Shown here in pieces: positions 51,140 to 62,024 of a DNA stretch of 64,000 nucleotides; within the stretch, counting starts at the first letter, position 1, and each line of letters opens with the position of its first letter. Source of the DNA: PALSA-911 sp963743035 (lineage in GTDB: Bacteria > Pseudomonadota > Alphaproteobacteria > Acetobacterales > Acetobacteraceae). A program made the position numbers and the translations under genes. Location: positions 124,001-188,000 of the forward strand of contig CAVUOB010000009.1 in the NCBI GenBank assembly GCA_963743035.1, given 5' to 3'. Below the pieces are notes generated by a model. That model saw only the letters and a list, made by a program, of their open reading frames with translations. It ran no database searches and was not told where the DNA came from.

Positions 51140-52342
51140 TCAGTCGCCGCCGCGTCTCGCCAGTTCGGCCCGGAGCTCGGCCCGGCAGGCGGACGCATCG
51201 GCGCGGCACCCGCCGGCCAGCCACCAGGCACGGATCCGGCGCAACAGCGCGCCCATGGCCGGGCCGGGCGCCACGCCGAGTGCCAGCACGTCGCGGCCTT
51301 CCAGGGGAAATACCGGGCGCGGCATCGCGGCCAGACGGGCGCGCAGCCGGCGCCATTCGGGCGCGTCGCCGCCGGCCAGCCAGGCGCGGTCGATCAGGAT
51401 ATCCGGCGCGTCTTCCGCCAGCAGGCGGCGCAACGCGTCGTCATCGGCTTCCGGTCGCGGCACCGGCAGGCTGCGCAAGGCGACGAGACGCTCCCGCTCC
51501 GCGGTCGATAGCCGCAGCCGCCTGGCAAGCGCTTCCGCATCCCCTTCCAGCAGCGCGGCCAGGCGCAGGATCGGGTCGGCCGGCGCGCTTGCAGCGACGA
51601 GGCGGGCGAGCTTCGCCGGATCCGCCCCCTCCGGCAGCACCGCCCCGAGCACGCCCAGCTCTCCCATCAGCTTGACCGCGCCGGATGGATCGGGTGCGGA
51701 CAGAATGCGCTGCAATTCTGACCAGATGCGCTCCACCGACAGGATCGCCAGCCCGGCCAGCGAGCCTCGGATCGCCGCCAGCGCGGCCGGATCCGGCGCG
51801 CCGGTGCCGTAGCGGGCGTGGAAGCGGAAGAAGCGGAGAATGCGCAGGTAATCCTCGGCGATGCGGGTCGCGGGATCGCCGACGAAGCGGACCACGCCGA
51901 CGCTGAGGTCGGCGATGCCGCCGAAATAATCGTACACCGCGCCGTCGGCGGCCATCGACATCGCGTTGATGGTGAAATCCCGCCGTGCCGCATCCACCTG
52001 CCAGTCATCGGTGAAGACGACGCTGGCATGCCGCCCGTCGGTTTCCACATCGCGGCGCAGCGTGGTCACCTCAAAGCCGCGGCCGTCCGTCACCGCCGTG
52101 ACCGTGCCGTGCTCGATGCCGGTTGGCACCGCGCGGATACCGGCCTCGGCGAGGGCACGGACCACTTCCTCCGGCGGGCGGGGCGTGGCGAGGTCGATAT
52201 CCGCCACTTTCCGGCCGGCCAGCGCATCGCGCACCGCGCCGCCGACCACGCGTGCCTCGGGCAGCGCGGCCAGTACCGCACGCAGGCTGGGGTCGGCGAG
52301 GAATTCGGGCGGCTCGATGCGCAGCGATGGCGCTTCGTTCAA
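51140..52342 (-). CDS. cca: CCA tRNA nucleotidyltransferase
   Basis: The enzyme adds or repairs the 3' CCA of tRNAs. The 400-residue protein has the nucleotidyltransferase head ARVVGGAVRDALAGRKVADIDLATPRPPEEV with the metal-binding DxD, the RDVETDGRHASVVFTDDWQVDAARRDFTINAMSM block with the nucleotide-selecting (E/R)DxxR-type region, the YDYFGGIADLSVGVVRFVGDPATRIAEDYLRILRFFRFHARYG motif and a helical C-terminus. It overlaps the NUDIX gene by four bases, so the two are an operon. Some tRNA genes in the window already encode CCA, suggesting a repair role, which is inference. Confidence 0.94.
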   Translation of the reverse strand: MNEAPSLRIEPPEFLADPSLRAVLAALPEARVVGGAVRDALAGRKVADIDLATPRPPEEVVRALAEAGIRAVPTGIEHGTVTAVTDGRGFEVTTLRRDVETDGRHASVVFTDDWQVDAARRDFTINAMSMAADGAVYDYFGGIADLSVGVVRFVGDPATRIAEDYLRILRFFRFHARYGTGAPDPAALAAIRGSLAGLAILSVERIWSELQRILSAPDPSGAVKLMGELGVLGAVLPEGADPAKLARLVAASAPADPILRLAALLEGDAEALARRLRLSTAERERLVALRSLPVPRPEADDDALRRLLAEDAPDILIDRAWLAGGDAPEWRRLRARLAAMPRPVFPLEGRDVLALGVAPGPAMGALLRRIRAWWLAGGCRADASACRAELRAELARRGGD

Positions 52343-52959
52343 GCTTCACCGCGCAGATGGCGGGCCAGATGCACCAGAATGGCGGCCGTCGCCCCCCAGA
52401 CGAAATGGTCGGGATGCGGCCAGACCCAGAATTCCCGCATCCGCCCGCGCGAACAATGCATCTCCCGCCGCGGTGCCGCGGGGTCGAGCAGCACGGAGAA
52501 CGGCAGTTCGAACACCGCTTCAACCTCATGCGGAGAGGGCACGAATTCCAATCCCGGCCGGATCAAGCCAAGCACGGGGGTGATCCGGTAACCGGTGCCG
52601 GTGACATAGGTCGACAACCGTCCGAGCAGTTCCACATCGGCCGGCGCGAGGCCGATCTCCTCCTCGGCTTCCCGCAACGCCGCAGCCTCGGGGCCCGAAT
52701 CCTCGGGGTCGATCCGCCCGCCCGGGAAGCTCACCTGTCCGGCATGCTTGTTCAGATGCGCGGTGCGCTTGGTCAGCAATACGCCGGGAACCGGGCGCAG
52801 CACGATCGGCACCAGCACCGCCGCCTCCACCAGCGGCCCGTCGAACGGGTCGGTCGGGTCATCCAGGCGCGGCGCGAAGATGTCATGCGGCGCATCGGAT
52901 CCCTGCGTGTGCGGCCCGGCCAGCCCGGACAAGCGAGCACGCAGCTCGTCGGCGGTCAT
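52339..52959 (-). CDS. NUDIX hydrolase, CoA-pyrophosphatase-like
   Basis: The 206-residue protein has the NUDIX box as GGRIDPEDSGPEAAALREAEEEIGLAPADVE (GX5EX7REUXEEXGU) and a preceding VLLTKRTAHLNKHAGQVSFPGG block, the UPF0035-type motif found in CoA pyrophosphatases. The family hydrolyses CoA or related nucleotides. ATG 52959 follows GGGGAACGG. It precedes the CCA-adding gene on the same strand with a four-base overlap. Confidence 0.9.
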   Translation of the reverse strand: MTADELRARLSGLAGPHTQGSDAPHDIFAPRLDDPTDPFDGPLVEAAVLVPIVLRPVPGVLLTKRTAHLNKHAGQVSFPGGRIDPEDSGPEAAALREAEEEIGLAPADVELLGRLSTYVTGTGYRITPVLGLIRPGLEFVPSPHEVEAVFELPFSVLLDPAAPRREMHCSRGRMREFWVWPHPDHFVWGATAAILVHLARHLRGEA

Positions 52960-52975
52960 CCGTTCCCCGTTCCGG

Positions 52976-53638
52976 CTATTCGTCGGCGTCCGGCAGCTCG
53001 CCCAGGCTGAAGAATTTCCCTTGGCTCCATACGCCCAGCATCTGCCGTCCATTGACCCATTCCGGCACCGCCAGCGCCACCAGCTCGTAATAGACCGCGC
53101 GGCCGATCCGCGCTTCGACCGCCAGGTGCCCGCCGCCAGGGCGCACCAGGATATAGGGGGTCGGCTCACAGGTCAGCAGGTCATGGGCGACCCGGATCGG
53201 ATGCTCCGGCCCGGCCGCGATGACCTGGTCCACATTGGTGCGAAACGACAGGGTCTGCTGCTGGCCGTCGCCGGTCCAATCCAGCTCTACCGCCACGAAG
53301 GGCGCGTCTTCCACCTCGATCCGGCCGCGCTCGGCCGGGGTTTCGAGCCAGAACGAGCCGTCTGCCTCGCGCTTGAGCACGCTGGCGAACAGGCAGACCA
53401 GTTCCTTACGGCCGATCGGACTGCCGCGATACATCCAGGTGCCGTCCCGGCGGATCACGAAGGGCAGGTCGCCGCACTCGATCGGTACCCGCTTCGGGCG
53501 GGGCGGGGCAGCCGCTTCAGCGCTCGGTCGGGGACACGAAGATAGGGATGGGGAAGGTATCGGCATCTCGATAGGCAATAGCGGCTTCGGGAATTCTTCC
53601 CCAAAGGATCCCAGAGGGGTTCCGCCCGATTGCGTCAT
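52976..53638 (-). CDS. DUF1285 family protein
   Basis: The 220-residue protein has an N-terminal Pro/Ser-rich stretch of about 45 residues followed by the DUF1285 domain: DLPFVIRRDGTWMYRGSPIGRKELVCLFASVLKRE, FWLETPAERGRIEVEDAPFVAVELDW and a GPEHPIRV block. The family is proteobacterial and of unknown function. ATG 53638 has GAGG upstream. It lies 16 bases before the NUDIX gene and likely starts the DUF1285-NUDIX-cca transcription unit. Confidence 0.88.
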   Translation of the reverse strand: MTQSGGTPLGSFGEEFPKPLLPIEMPIPSPSLSSCPRPSAEAAAPPRPKRVPIECGDLPFVIRRDGTWMYRGSPIGRKELVCLFASVLKREADGSFWLETPAERGRIEVEDAPFVAVELDWTGDGQQQTLSFRTNVDQVIAAGPEHPIRVAHDLLTCEPTPYILVRPGGGHLAVEARIGRAVYYELVALAVPEWVNGRQMLGVWSQGKFFSLGELPDADE

Positions 53639-53734
53639 GCTCGCCTCGTTCACGTTCTCATCCCCAATCTGTCGCGGCGCTTTCGTCGGTCCATCTGATA
53701 TAGGTAGCATTACCCCGTCGATGAAAGTGCCCAT

Positions 53735-54812
<1,078 letters not shown>

Positions 54813-54820
<8 letters not shown>

Positions 54821-55688
54821 TCCCGCCACCCGCCTCGGGGCTCGCCGCGCGGAAGCGCTCGGCGCCCGCCTGCCGCCGCTGCTGGTCGCCGCCGAGCGGG
54901 TGGCCGCGACCGTCGCGCAAGGCATCCACGGTCGTCGCCGGACCGGCCAGGGCGAGAGCTTCTGGCAGTTCCGCCCGTTCACCGCCGGGGATCTGGTCGC
55001 CCGCATCGACTGGCGCCAATCCGCCAAATCCGACCGCGCCTTCGTGCGCGAGACCGAATGGGAGGCAGCCCAGACCGTCGTGCTGTGGCGCGACGCCTCC
55101 CCCTCGATGCGCTGGCACTCGCGGCTGGCGGCGAGCGACAAGCAGGAGCGCGCCGGATTGCTGCTGCTGGCGCTGGCCGCCCTGCTGCTGCGCGGCGGAG
55201 AGCGCGTGGCATTGCTGGGAGAGCGTCCGGTCTCCGGCCGTGCCGGGCTCGATAGGCTGGCAGGCATGCTGGAACGCGATGCCGGAACGCAGCCCCCGTC
55301 CGGCCTGCCGCCTGACGCCCTGCTGCCGCGCCATGCCCGCCTGGTGCTGATCGGCGACTTCCTGGCGCCGCTGGAACAGGTGCAGGCCAGCGTCGCCCGC
55401 TTCGCCGCCATTCCCACCGGCCTGCACATGCTGCAGGTGCTGGATCCCGCGGAGGCGACCTTGCCCTATCAGGGCCGGATCCGTTTCCAGGGCCTGGAAC
55501 GCGAGGCCGACACGCTGATCCCGCGGGTAGAGGCGGTGCGCGACGCCTATACCCGAGCCCTGGAGGCGCATCAGGCCGGGCTTGCCGCCATCGCCGCCGG
55601 CGCGGGATGCAGCTTCGCGATCCATCGCACCGATCACCCGGCCGAGGCCGCGCTGCTCGGCCTCTATACCGCCCTGGCGCCGCGCTGA
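54813..55688 (+). CDS. DUF58 domain protein
   Basis: The 291-residue product carries the DUF58 hallmark: GIHGRRRTGQGESFWQFRPFTAGDLVARIDWRQSAKSD and the VWA-like start VLWRDASPSMRW, with the rest of an alpha/beta fold. Start is TTG at 54813, inside the moxR stop region (overlap of eight bases), so translation is coupled. DUF58 proteins are partners of MoxR ATPases; the biochemical role is unresolved. Confidence 0.9.
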
Positions 55689-58513
55689 TGCTCGCCACCC
55701 TGGTTTTCACCGCACCCTGGGCGCTGGTCGGGCTGGCGGCCTTGCCGCTGCTGTGGTGGCTGCTGCGTGTCACCCCGCCGGCACCGCGCGTCGAGCGGTT
55801 CCCGGCCATACGACTGCTCGCCGGCCTGGTCGCGCGCCAGGAAACTCCGGCGCGCACGCCGCCCTGGCTGCTGGCGCTGCGCCTCCTGGCCGCGGGGCTG
55901 GTGATTCTGGCGCTGTCCGGCCCGGTGCTGGACGCCGGCGGCAGCCTGCCCGGCCACGGGCCGGTGCTGCTGGTCATCGACGATGGCTGGGCCGCCGCGC
56001 CGGATTGGCCGCGTCGGATGCAGGCTGCCGGCAACGTGCTGGACCGCGCCCAGCGCGCCGGCCGGCCGGCCGCGTTGCTGGCGACCGCGCCAGATCCCAC
56101 CGGCGCTCCGCCGGCGGCGACGCCGCCGATGCCGGTGCAGGAACTGCGCGCCCGGCTGGCGGCGCTGGCCCCGCGCCCCTGGCCGCCCGACCGCGCCGCC
56201 GCCGCCGCTGCGCTGGCGGCCTGGAAGCATCCCGGCGCCGCGATCGTCTATCTGGCCGACGGGCTGACCGACGGCGCCGATTTTTCCGGCTTCGCCACCG
56301 CCCTCGGCAATACCGGGACAGTGACCGAACTTTGCTGCGACCGCCCGCCGGCGCGGCTGTTGCTGCCGCCACGCGCCGAGGCCGACAAGCTGGTGGCGCG
56401 GCTGGCGCAGGTGCCGCAGCCGGTTGCCGGGGAAGCCGCGGTGCTGGCGCAAAGCGGCGATGGCCGCACCCTGGCGCGCGCGGTCATCCCGCTGCCAGCG
56501 GGCGCTGCCACCGGCGAGGCGACGATCGCCCTGCCCCCGGAGCTGCGCAACCGGCTGACCCGGATGGTGCTGGAAAACATGCCCTCGGCCGGTTCCGTCA
56601 CATTGCTGGACGAACGCTGGCGCCGGCGGCCGGTCGGGCTGCTTGCCGGCGATCAGGCGGCTTTGCGCCAGGGCGGCGGCGAAACCCCGTTGACCGGGCC
56701 GTTGTATTTCCTGCGCCGCGCCCTCGCGCCCTATACCGAATTGCGGGAGGGCAGCCTGGACCAGCTGCTGGCGCGTGACCTGTCGGTGATGGTTCTGGCC
56801 GACCGGCCGCTGACGAGCGCACAGGAACGCGCCGCTCTCACCCGTTGGGTGGAGCAGGGCGGCCTGCTGATCCGCTTCGCCGGTCCCCGCTCCACCGGCG
56901 CGGGCATGGCGGACATCTCGTCTGCTTACTCGCCGGGCGATCCGCGTGCCGCGCTGGCCGATCCGCTGCTGCCGGAGAAGCTGCTGGACGGGGAGCGCCA
57001 GCTCGGCGGCGCGCTGTCCTGGTCCCAGCCTGCGGGTCTCGCCCCCTTCCCGCCCGATTCGCCCTTCGCCGGCCTGGCGGTGCCCGACGAGGTGAAGATC
57101 AGCCGCCAGGTATTGGCCGAGCCGTCGCCGGGTCTGGCGACGCATAGCTGGGCGACGCTTGCCGACGGCACGCCGCTGGTGACCGAGGCCACGCGCGGGG
57201 CCGGGCGGGTGGTGCTGTTCCATGTCACCGCCAATGCCGACTGGTCGAACCTGCCGCTCTCGGGCCTGTTCGTGGACATGCTGCGCCGGCTGGTCCAGCT
57301 CTCGGTCGGCATCGCCGACACCGCCGATGACACGCTGCTATCGCCGGTAGAGACACTGGATGGCTACGGCCAGCTCGGCCCGCCGCCGCCGGCCGCCGCC
57401 GGCCTGAGGGGGCGTGAACTGGCCACCGCGCTGGCCTCGCCGCGCCATCCGCCAGGGCTGTATGGGCCGGAGAACGGCCGCCGCGCCCTGAACCTCGGCG
57501 CCATGCTGGCCGCGCCGGAGCCCGCGCCCACGGTCACCGGCGCGCGGCTGGAGACGATCGGCAACGCAGTGCCCGAACGCCCGATCGGCCCCTGGCTGCT
57601 GAGCGCGGCGCTGCTGTTGCTGGTCGTCGATCTTCTCATCGGTCTGCTGCTGCGCGGGCTGCTGACGGCCGGAACCAAGGGGAAAATGGCCGCGACCGTG
57701 CTGGTTCTGATGCTTGGCATCGGCCCAGGCGTGCAGGCCGACGCGCAGGCACAGGAGATCGCCAGCGACCATCCCGCGCTGGCGACCCGGCTGGCCGCAA
57801 TCGTCACCGGCAACGATGCCGCCGACCGGCTGGCGCAGGCTGAACTCACCGGGCTCACCACCTATGTCAACCGCCGCACCGCGGCCAGCCTGGCGCCGCC
57901 TGACGCAGTGACGCCCGGGCAGGACGACCTGAGCTTTTATCCATTGCTCTACTGGCCGATCACTGCCGATGCACAGGCGCTGGCCCCCGCCGCCGTCTCC
58001 GCGCTGAACGACTACATGGAGCGCGGCGGGATCGTGCTGATCGACACCAATGGCGGATCGGAGGGGAGTGCCGGCAGCGGTGCCGGTTTCGCCCCGGGCG
58101 TGGAAGCGGCCTTGCAGCGCGCCGGGACCGGCCTGTCCATTCCGCCGCTGGCGCCGCTGACCTCCGATCACGTGCTGGCGCGGGCATTCTACCTGTTGTC
58201 GGAATTCCCGGGTCGCTACAGCGGCGAGACGGTCTGGGTGCAGCGCGACCAGGACCGTGCCAATGACAGTGTCAGCCCGGTGATCATCGGCGCCAATGGC
58301 TGGGCCGCCGCCTGGGCGGTGGACGGCGCGGGACGCAACCCATACGCCACGCTGCCCAACAATTCCGCCTCCGGGACCGCGAGCACCAACAGCGCGCGCC
58401 AGCGGCTGCTGGCCTACCGCTTCGGCGTCAATCTGGTGATGTATGCGCTGACCGGCAACTACAAGGGCGACCAGGTGCACGTGCCGCAAATCCTGCAGCG
58501 TCTCGGTCAATGA
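55688..58513 (+). CDS. BatA/DUF4159-type membrane protein
   Basis: The 941-residue protein starts with an N-terminal membrane pair typical of Bat-type proteins (LVFTAPWALVGLAALPLLWWLLRVTPPAPR and LRLLAAGLVILALSGPVL), a VWA-like segment (GPVLLVIDDGWAAAPDW), a further membrane region near residues 640-665 (LLSAALLLLVVDLLIGLLLRGLL), and a C-terminal DUF4159 domain (DLSFYPLLYWPITADAQALAPAAVSALNDYMERGGIVLIDTNGG). It overlaps DUF58 by one base (TGATG). A MoxR-DUF58-DUF4159 arrangement is recurrent in alphaproteobacteria, but the complex's function is unknown. Confidence 0.85.
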   Translation: MLATLVFTAPWALVGLAALPLLWWLLRVTPPAPRVERFPAIRLLAGLVARQETPARTPPWLLALRLLAAGLVILALSGPVLDAGGSLPGHGPVLLVIDDGWAAAPDWPRRMQAAGNVLDRAQRAGRPAALLATAPDPTGAPPAATPPMPVQELRARLAALAPRPWPPDRAAAAAALAAWKHPGAAIVYLADGLTDGADFSGFATALGNTGTVTELCCDRPPARLLLPPRAEADKLVARLAQVPQPVAGEAAVLAQSGDGRTLARAVIPLPAGAATGEATIALPPELRNRLTRMVLENMPSAGSVTLLDERWRRRPVGLLAGDQAALRQGGGETPLTGPLYFLRRALAPYTELREGSLDQLLARDLSVMVLADRPLTSAQERAALTRWVEQGGLLIRFAGPRSTGAGMADISSAYSPGDPRAALADPLLPEKLLDGERQLGGALSWSQPAGLAPFPPDSPFAGLAVPDEVKISRQVLAEPSPGLATHSWATLADGTPLVTEATRGAGRVVLFHVTANADWSNLPLSGLFVDMLRRLVQLSVGIADTADDTLLSPVETLDGYGQLGPPPPAAAGLRGRELATALASPRHPPGLYGPENGRRALNLGAMLAAPEPAPTVTGARLETIGNAVPERPIGPWLLSAALLLLVVDLLIGLLLRGLLTAGTKGKMAATVLVLMLGIGPGVQADAQAQEIASDHPALATRLAAIVTGNDAADRLAQAELTGLTTYVNRRTAASLAPPDAVTPGQDDLSFYPLLYWPITADAQALAPAAVSALNDYMERGGIVLIDTNGGSEGSAGSGAGFAPGVEAALQRAGTGLSIPPLAPLTSDHVLARAFYLLSEFPGRYSGETVWVQRDQDRANDSVSPVIIGANGWAAAWAVDGAGRNPYATLPNNSASGTASTNSARQRLLAYRFGVNLVMYALTGNYKGDQVHVPQILQRLGQ

Positions 58514-58552
58514 GGTCGGGACCAATGAGACAAGGCCAATGATTGGGGGCCG

Positions 58553-60667
58553 ATGATGCATCTTGAACAGGCCATCGCGGCGCTGCGCTTCTCGCCGCTG
58601 GTTCCGGTCTGGCTGCTCGTGCTCCTGGGCGTGCTCTGCGTGCTCGCCCTGGTCCCGGCCTTCTGGCGCCGTGCGCGCGGCGCGCTGCTGCGCGCGGCTG
58701 GCTTCGCGGTGCTGCTGCTATGGCTGTCGGGTCCGTTGCTGGTGCAGGAAAGCCGGGAAAGCCTGCCCGATATCGGGCTGCTGGTGGTCGACCAGACCGC
58801 CTCCATGCAGATCGGCGAGCGGGCCCGGCTCGCCGAGGCCGCCCGTGCCGCGATCGCTGACCAGGCCGGCCATCTGCCGGGCCTGGAACTGCGTACGATC
58901 ACGGTGCCGGAAGGCGGCAACACCGGCACCAATCTGTTTACCGCCATCGAGCGGGCGCTGGCGGACGTTCCCCGCACCCGCTTCGCCGGGACGATCATGA
59001 TCACCGACGGCGAGGTGCACGATACGCCATCCCCGGAACATGCGGCCAAAACACTCGACAACACCCCGCTGAACGTGCTGATCGCCGCCGCCGGCGAGGA
59101 GACGGACCGGCGGCTGCGGGTGATCGAGGCGCCGTCCTACGGCCTCGTCGGCAAGCCGGTCACGTTGCGCGCGATCGTCGAGGATCTGGGCGTGGCGCAT
59201 CCCGGCGGCACCGCCCGCCTGACCATCCGCCGTGACGGCGAGCCGGTGCGCATCCAGAGCGTGCCGGTGGGCACCGAGCAGAGTATCGAGATCCCGATCA
59301 CCCGCGCCGGCCCCACGGTGGTCGAGCTTTCCGCCGAGCCACTGGCGGGCGAGATCTCGACGATGAACAACCGCGCCGTGATCGAGATCAACGGCGTGCG
59401 CGACCGCCTGCGCGTGCTGCTGATCTCCGGCGAGCCGCATTCCGGAGAGCGCACCTGGCGCCGGCTGCTGAAGGCCGATCCGGCGGTGGATCTGGTACAT
59501 TTCACCATCCTGCGCCCGCCGGAAAAGGACGATCAGACGCCGCTGAACGAGCTGGCGCTGATCGCCTTTCCGGTGCGTGAGCTGTTTCTCGACAAGCTCG
59601 ACAGCTTCGACCTGATCGTGCTGGACCGGTTCCAGAACCGCGGCCTGCTGCCCACACCCTATCTTGGCTACATCGCCGACCATATTCGCGACGGCGGCGC
59701 CCTGCTGCTGTCGGTCGGGCCGGAATTCACCGGTGCCACCAGCCTGGCCTCGACACCGCTCGGCGCCGTGCTGCCGGCGCGTCCGGCCCCGGTGCGCGCC
59801 GTGGTGAACGGTGCCTTCCGCCCGCTGGTGACCGACCTCGGCGCGCGCCACCCGGTCACCCAGGCTTTGGCCGGCGCCAATACCGCCGGCAACGCTCCCG
59901 ATTGGGGTTCCTGGTACCGCCGCATCGATCCCGTCGGCGTGCGCGGCGACGTGCTGATGAGCGCCGCGGACGGTTCGCCGCTGTTGATTACTGCGCGCTA
60001 CGGCAAGGGCCGGGCGGCCCTGCTGCTGTCGGACCAGATCTGGCTGTGGTCGCGCGGGCACCAGGGCGGCGGTCCGCAGGCGGAGCTGCTGCGCCGCGTC
60101 GCGCATTGGCTGATGCAGGAGCCGGAGCTGGAGGAGAACGCGCTGACCGCCCGCGTGGCGGATGCCAGCCTGCATATCGAGCGTCGGACCACCGATCCGG
60201 CCGCGCCCGAAACCGTCACCGTCACCGACCCCGACGGCAAGCGCAGCAGCGTTACGTTGGAAGCGTCCGGCCCGGGGCGCGCGACCGCCAACCTGCCCGC
60301 CGGTCTGCCCGGCGTCTGGCAGGTGACCGATGGGCTCCGCACCGCCTACGCGGCCTCCGGCGCGGTCAACCCTCCGGAGCTGGCGGATCTGCGCGCCACC
60401 GCCAGCATCCTCTCGCCGGTGGCCCGGGCCTTGGGCGGCGGCGTGCATTGGCTCGGCACCGGGAGCGCCGGCGCCCCCCCGGTGGTCCCCGAGCTGCGCC
60501 GCACCGAAGCCGGCCGCACGGCTTCCGGCAGCGCCTGGATCGGACTGGCTTCACGCCACGACCACATTGTGACGGGGATTGCCGGCCTCGCTTTGTTGCC
60601 GGCCTGGCTCGCCTTGCCGATGATGCTGGGGCTGCTGCTGGCGGCCTGGCGCCGGGAAGGCGCATAG
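58553..60667 (+). CDS. VWA-like large membrane protein of the MoxR cluster
   Basis: The 704-residue product has two N-terminal hydrophobic segments (LVPVWLLVLLGVLCVLALVPA and GFAVLLLWLSGPLLVQ), a metal-site-like VVDQTASMQIGERARLAE start of a VWA fold with a later ITDGEVHD block, a glutamine-amidotransferase-like domain (LLISGEPHSGERTWRRLLKADPAVDL, then FDLIVLDRFQNRGLLP and GGALLLSVGPEF), and a C-terminal membrane helix. Such proteins end MoxR-DUF58-DUF4159 operons. The gap to the upstream gene is 39 bases with short near-repeats of GGxCAATGA. Confidence 0.85.
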   Translation: MMHLEQAIAALRFSPLVPVWLLVLLGVLCVLALVPAFWRRARGALLRAAGFAVLLLWLSGPLLVQESRESLPDIGLLVVDQTASMQIGERARLAEAARAAIADQAGHLPGLELRTITVPEGGNTGTNLFTAIERALADVPRTRFAGTIMITDGEVHDTPSPEHAAKTLDNTPLNVLIAAAGEETDRRLRVIEAPSYGLVGKPVTLRAIVEDLGVAHPGGTARLTIRRDGEPVRIQSVPVGTEQSIEIPITRAGPTVVELSAEPLAGEISTMNNRAVIEINGVRDRLRVLLISGEPHSGERTWRRLLKADPAVDLVHFTILRPPEKDDQTPLNELALIAFPVRELFLDKLDSFDLIVLDRFQNRGLLPTPYLGYIADHIRDGGALLLSVGPEFTGATSLASTPLGAVLPARPAPVRAVVNGAFRPLVTDLGARHPVTQALAGANTAGNAPDWGSWYRRIDPVGVRGDVLMSAADGSPLLITARYGKGRAALLLSDQIWLWSRGHQGGGPQAELLRRVAHWLMQEPELEENALTARVADASLHIERRTTDPAAPETVTVTDPDGKRSSVTLEASGPGRATANLPAGLPGVWQVTDGLRTAYAASGAVNPPELADLRATASILSPVARALGGGVHWLGTGSAGAPPVVPELRRTEAGRTASGSAWIGLASRHDHIVTGIAGLALLPAWLALPMMLGLLLAAWRREGA

Positions 60668-60789
60668 TCAGCCTGCCCGTCCAACCTGATCCTGAAAGGA
60701 TTCGTGTCTTTCGCCCCTCCCCGCCTACAGGACCCCGACCTTCCCCACGCACACCCTCCGGGCCACCCGGACGCACGACATCGACCCTG

Positions 60790-61263
60790 ATGCTGGTCGG
60801 CCTCGTCGGGCTGTGCCTGCTGACCGGGGCCGCGGCCGGCGCGGTGACCACCGGCAATCTGGCATCGTGGTACCGCACGCTGGCGCGTCCGCCCGGCGCT
60901 CCCCCCAACTGGGTGTTCGCACCGGTATGGACCGTGCTGTACGTGGCGATGGGCAGTGCGGCCTGGCTTGTGTGGCGCCACGTGGCCGCCGGCACGGCGG
61001 AACGGGCCCGCGCCTATGACGCGCTGATGCTCTGGGGCTGGCAACTCGCCATCAACGCGCTCTGGCCGGCGGTATTCTTCGGCCTGCACGCGCCGGGGGT
61101 GGGCCTGCTGGTGATCCTGGGGCTGCTGGTGCTGATCGTCCTGACCATCCGCAGTTTCGGGCAGATCGACCGGCCGGCGGCGGCGCTGCTGCTGCCTTAT
61201 CTTGCCTGGTGCGGATATGCGACCTATCTCAACGCTGGCTTCTGGTGGCTGAACCGCGGCTGA
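60790..61263 (+). CDS. tspO: TspO/MBR family protein
   Basis: TspO is a five-helix outer-membrane or envelope protein that binds porphyrins and regulates tetrapyrrole-related gene expression in some alphaproteobacteria. The 157-residue protein has five hydrophobic segments and the conserved aromatic and Pro pattern: SWYRTLARPPGAPPNWVFAPVWTVLYVAMG, LMLWGWQLAINALWPAVFFGL, and LPYLAWCGYATYLNAGFWWLN. I chose ATG 60790 because no better start lies upstream in frame. Confidence 0.92.
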   Translation: MLVGLVGLCLLTGAAAGAVTTGNLASWYRTLARPPGAPPNWVFAPVWTVLYVAMGSAAWLVWRHVAAGTAERARAYDALMLWGWQLAINALWPAVFFGLHAPGVGLLVILGLLVLIVLTIRSFGQIDRPAAALLLPYLAWCGYATYLNAGFWWLNRG

Positions 61264-61269
61264 GCTAGA

Positions 61270-61944
61270 ATGGGTCCCATGACACGCTTTCTCCCTCGTA
61301 TCCGCTGCCTTACCGGTCTCGTGACGGTACCGGTCCTGCTGACCGGCGTGCTCGGCATCGCAACCTCGCAACCGGCGGCGGCGCAATCGCCGGTCACCGG
61401 CGGGGTGCTCGGCCCGGGCAGTTCCACCGCCGCCGCTGGCAACGGACAGCCGAGCGGGGAGACCCGTTCACGCCGTCCGTCCGCCCTGCCCGGGACCCAC
61501 ACGGAAAAGGTGGAGCCGGCGCCGGCGGATCGCATCGCCACCGACATGGCCCCGAACGAGGCGCTGTTCGACGCCATCAACCGCGGCGACATGGCTTCCG
61601 TGAAGGACGCCATCAGCCGCGGAGCGGAGCTGAATACGCGTAATGTGCTGGGCCTGACGCCGATCGACTTGTCGGTCGACCTCGGCCAGAATGACATCAC
61701 CTTCCTGCTGCTGTCGCTGCGCGGAGCGGACAGCGCCGGCTCGGCCCCCCCACCTCCCGGCGCGGCCAAGAGTGCCAAGGCCGATCTGCTGGCGGCCGCC
61801 AAGTCGCAGCCGAAGCCCGCCAAGACGGCGCGGGCGGCCAAGGAAATCGCGCCGCCTGCCCCGGCAGCGCCCAAGCTGTTCGCCAATGACGGTGGTACCC
61901 CGCTGCCCAATGCCGGATTCCTCGGCTTCGGCGCGCAGCGTTAG
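61270..61944 (+). CDS. Secreted protein with an ankyrin-like repeat
   Basis: The 224-residue product has a signal peptide (MGPMTRFLPRIRCLTGLVTV, cleavage near AAAQ), a Pro/Ser/Ala-rich linker, one ankyrin-like unit (NEALFDAINRGDMASVKDAISRGAELNTRNVLGLTPIDLSVDLGQNDITFLLLSL, about residues 97-150), and an Ala/Lys/Pro-rich tail ending in NAGFLGFGAQR. Single-ankyrin periplasmic proteins of this type are known in the order, function unknown. It starts six bases after tspO and is probably co-transcribed. Confidence 0.8.
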   Translation: MGPMTRFLPRIRCLTGLVTVPVLLTGVLGIATSQPAAAQSPVTGGVLGPGSSTAAAGNGQPSGETRSRRPSALPGTHTEKVEPAPADRIATDMAPNEALFDAINRGDMASVKDAISRGAELNTRNVLGLTPIDLSVDLGQNDITFLLLSLRGADSAGSAPPPPGAAKSAKADLLAAAKSQPKPAKTARAAKEIAPPAPAAPKLFANDGGTPLPNAGFLGFGAQR

Positions 61945-62024
61945 AGCTGCCTTGGGTTAAGCCTCGGCCGGAGCCGGTGCCATCGGACGCGTCCCATGGA
62001 TCGGCGCGTCCGAAGCCCCACTCC

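Noticed and set aside
55607..55687. Longer start for the DUF4159 membrane protein upstream of 55688
   Set aside because: It would overlap the DUF58 gene by more than 80 bases; the ATG at 55688 overlaps its stop by one base and begins directly with the membrane segment.
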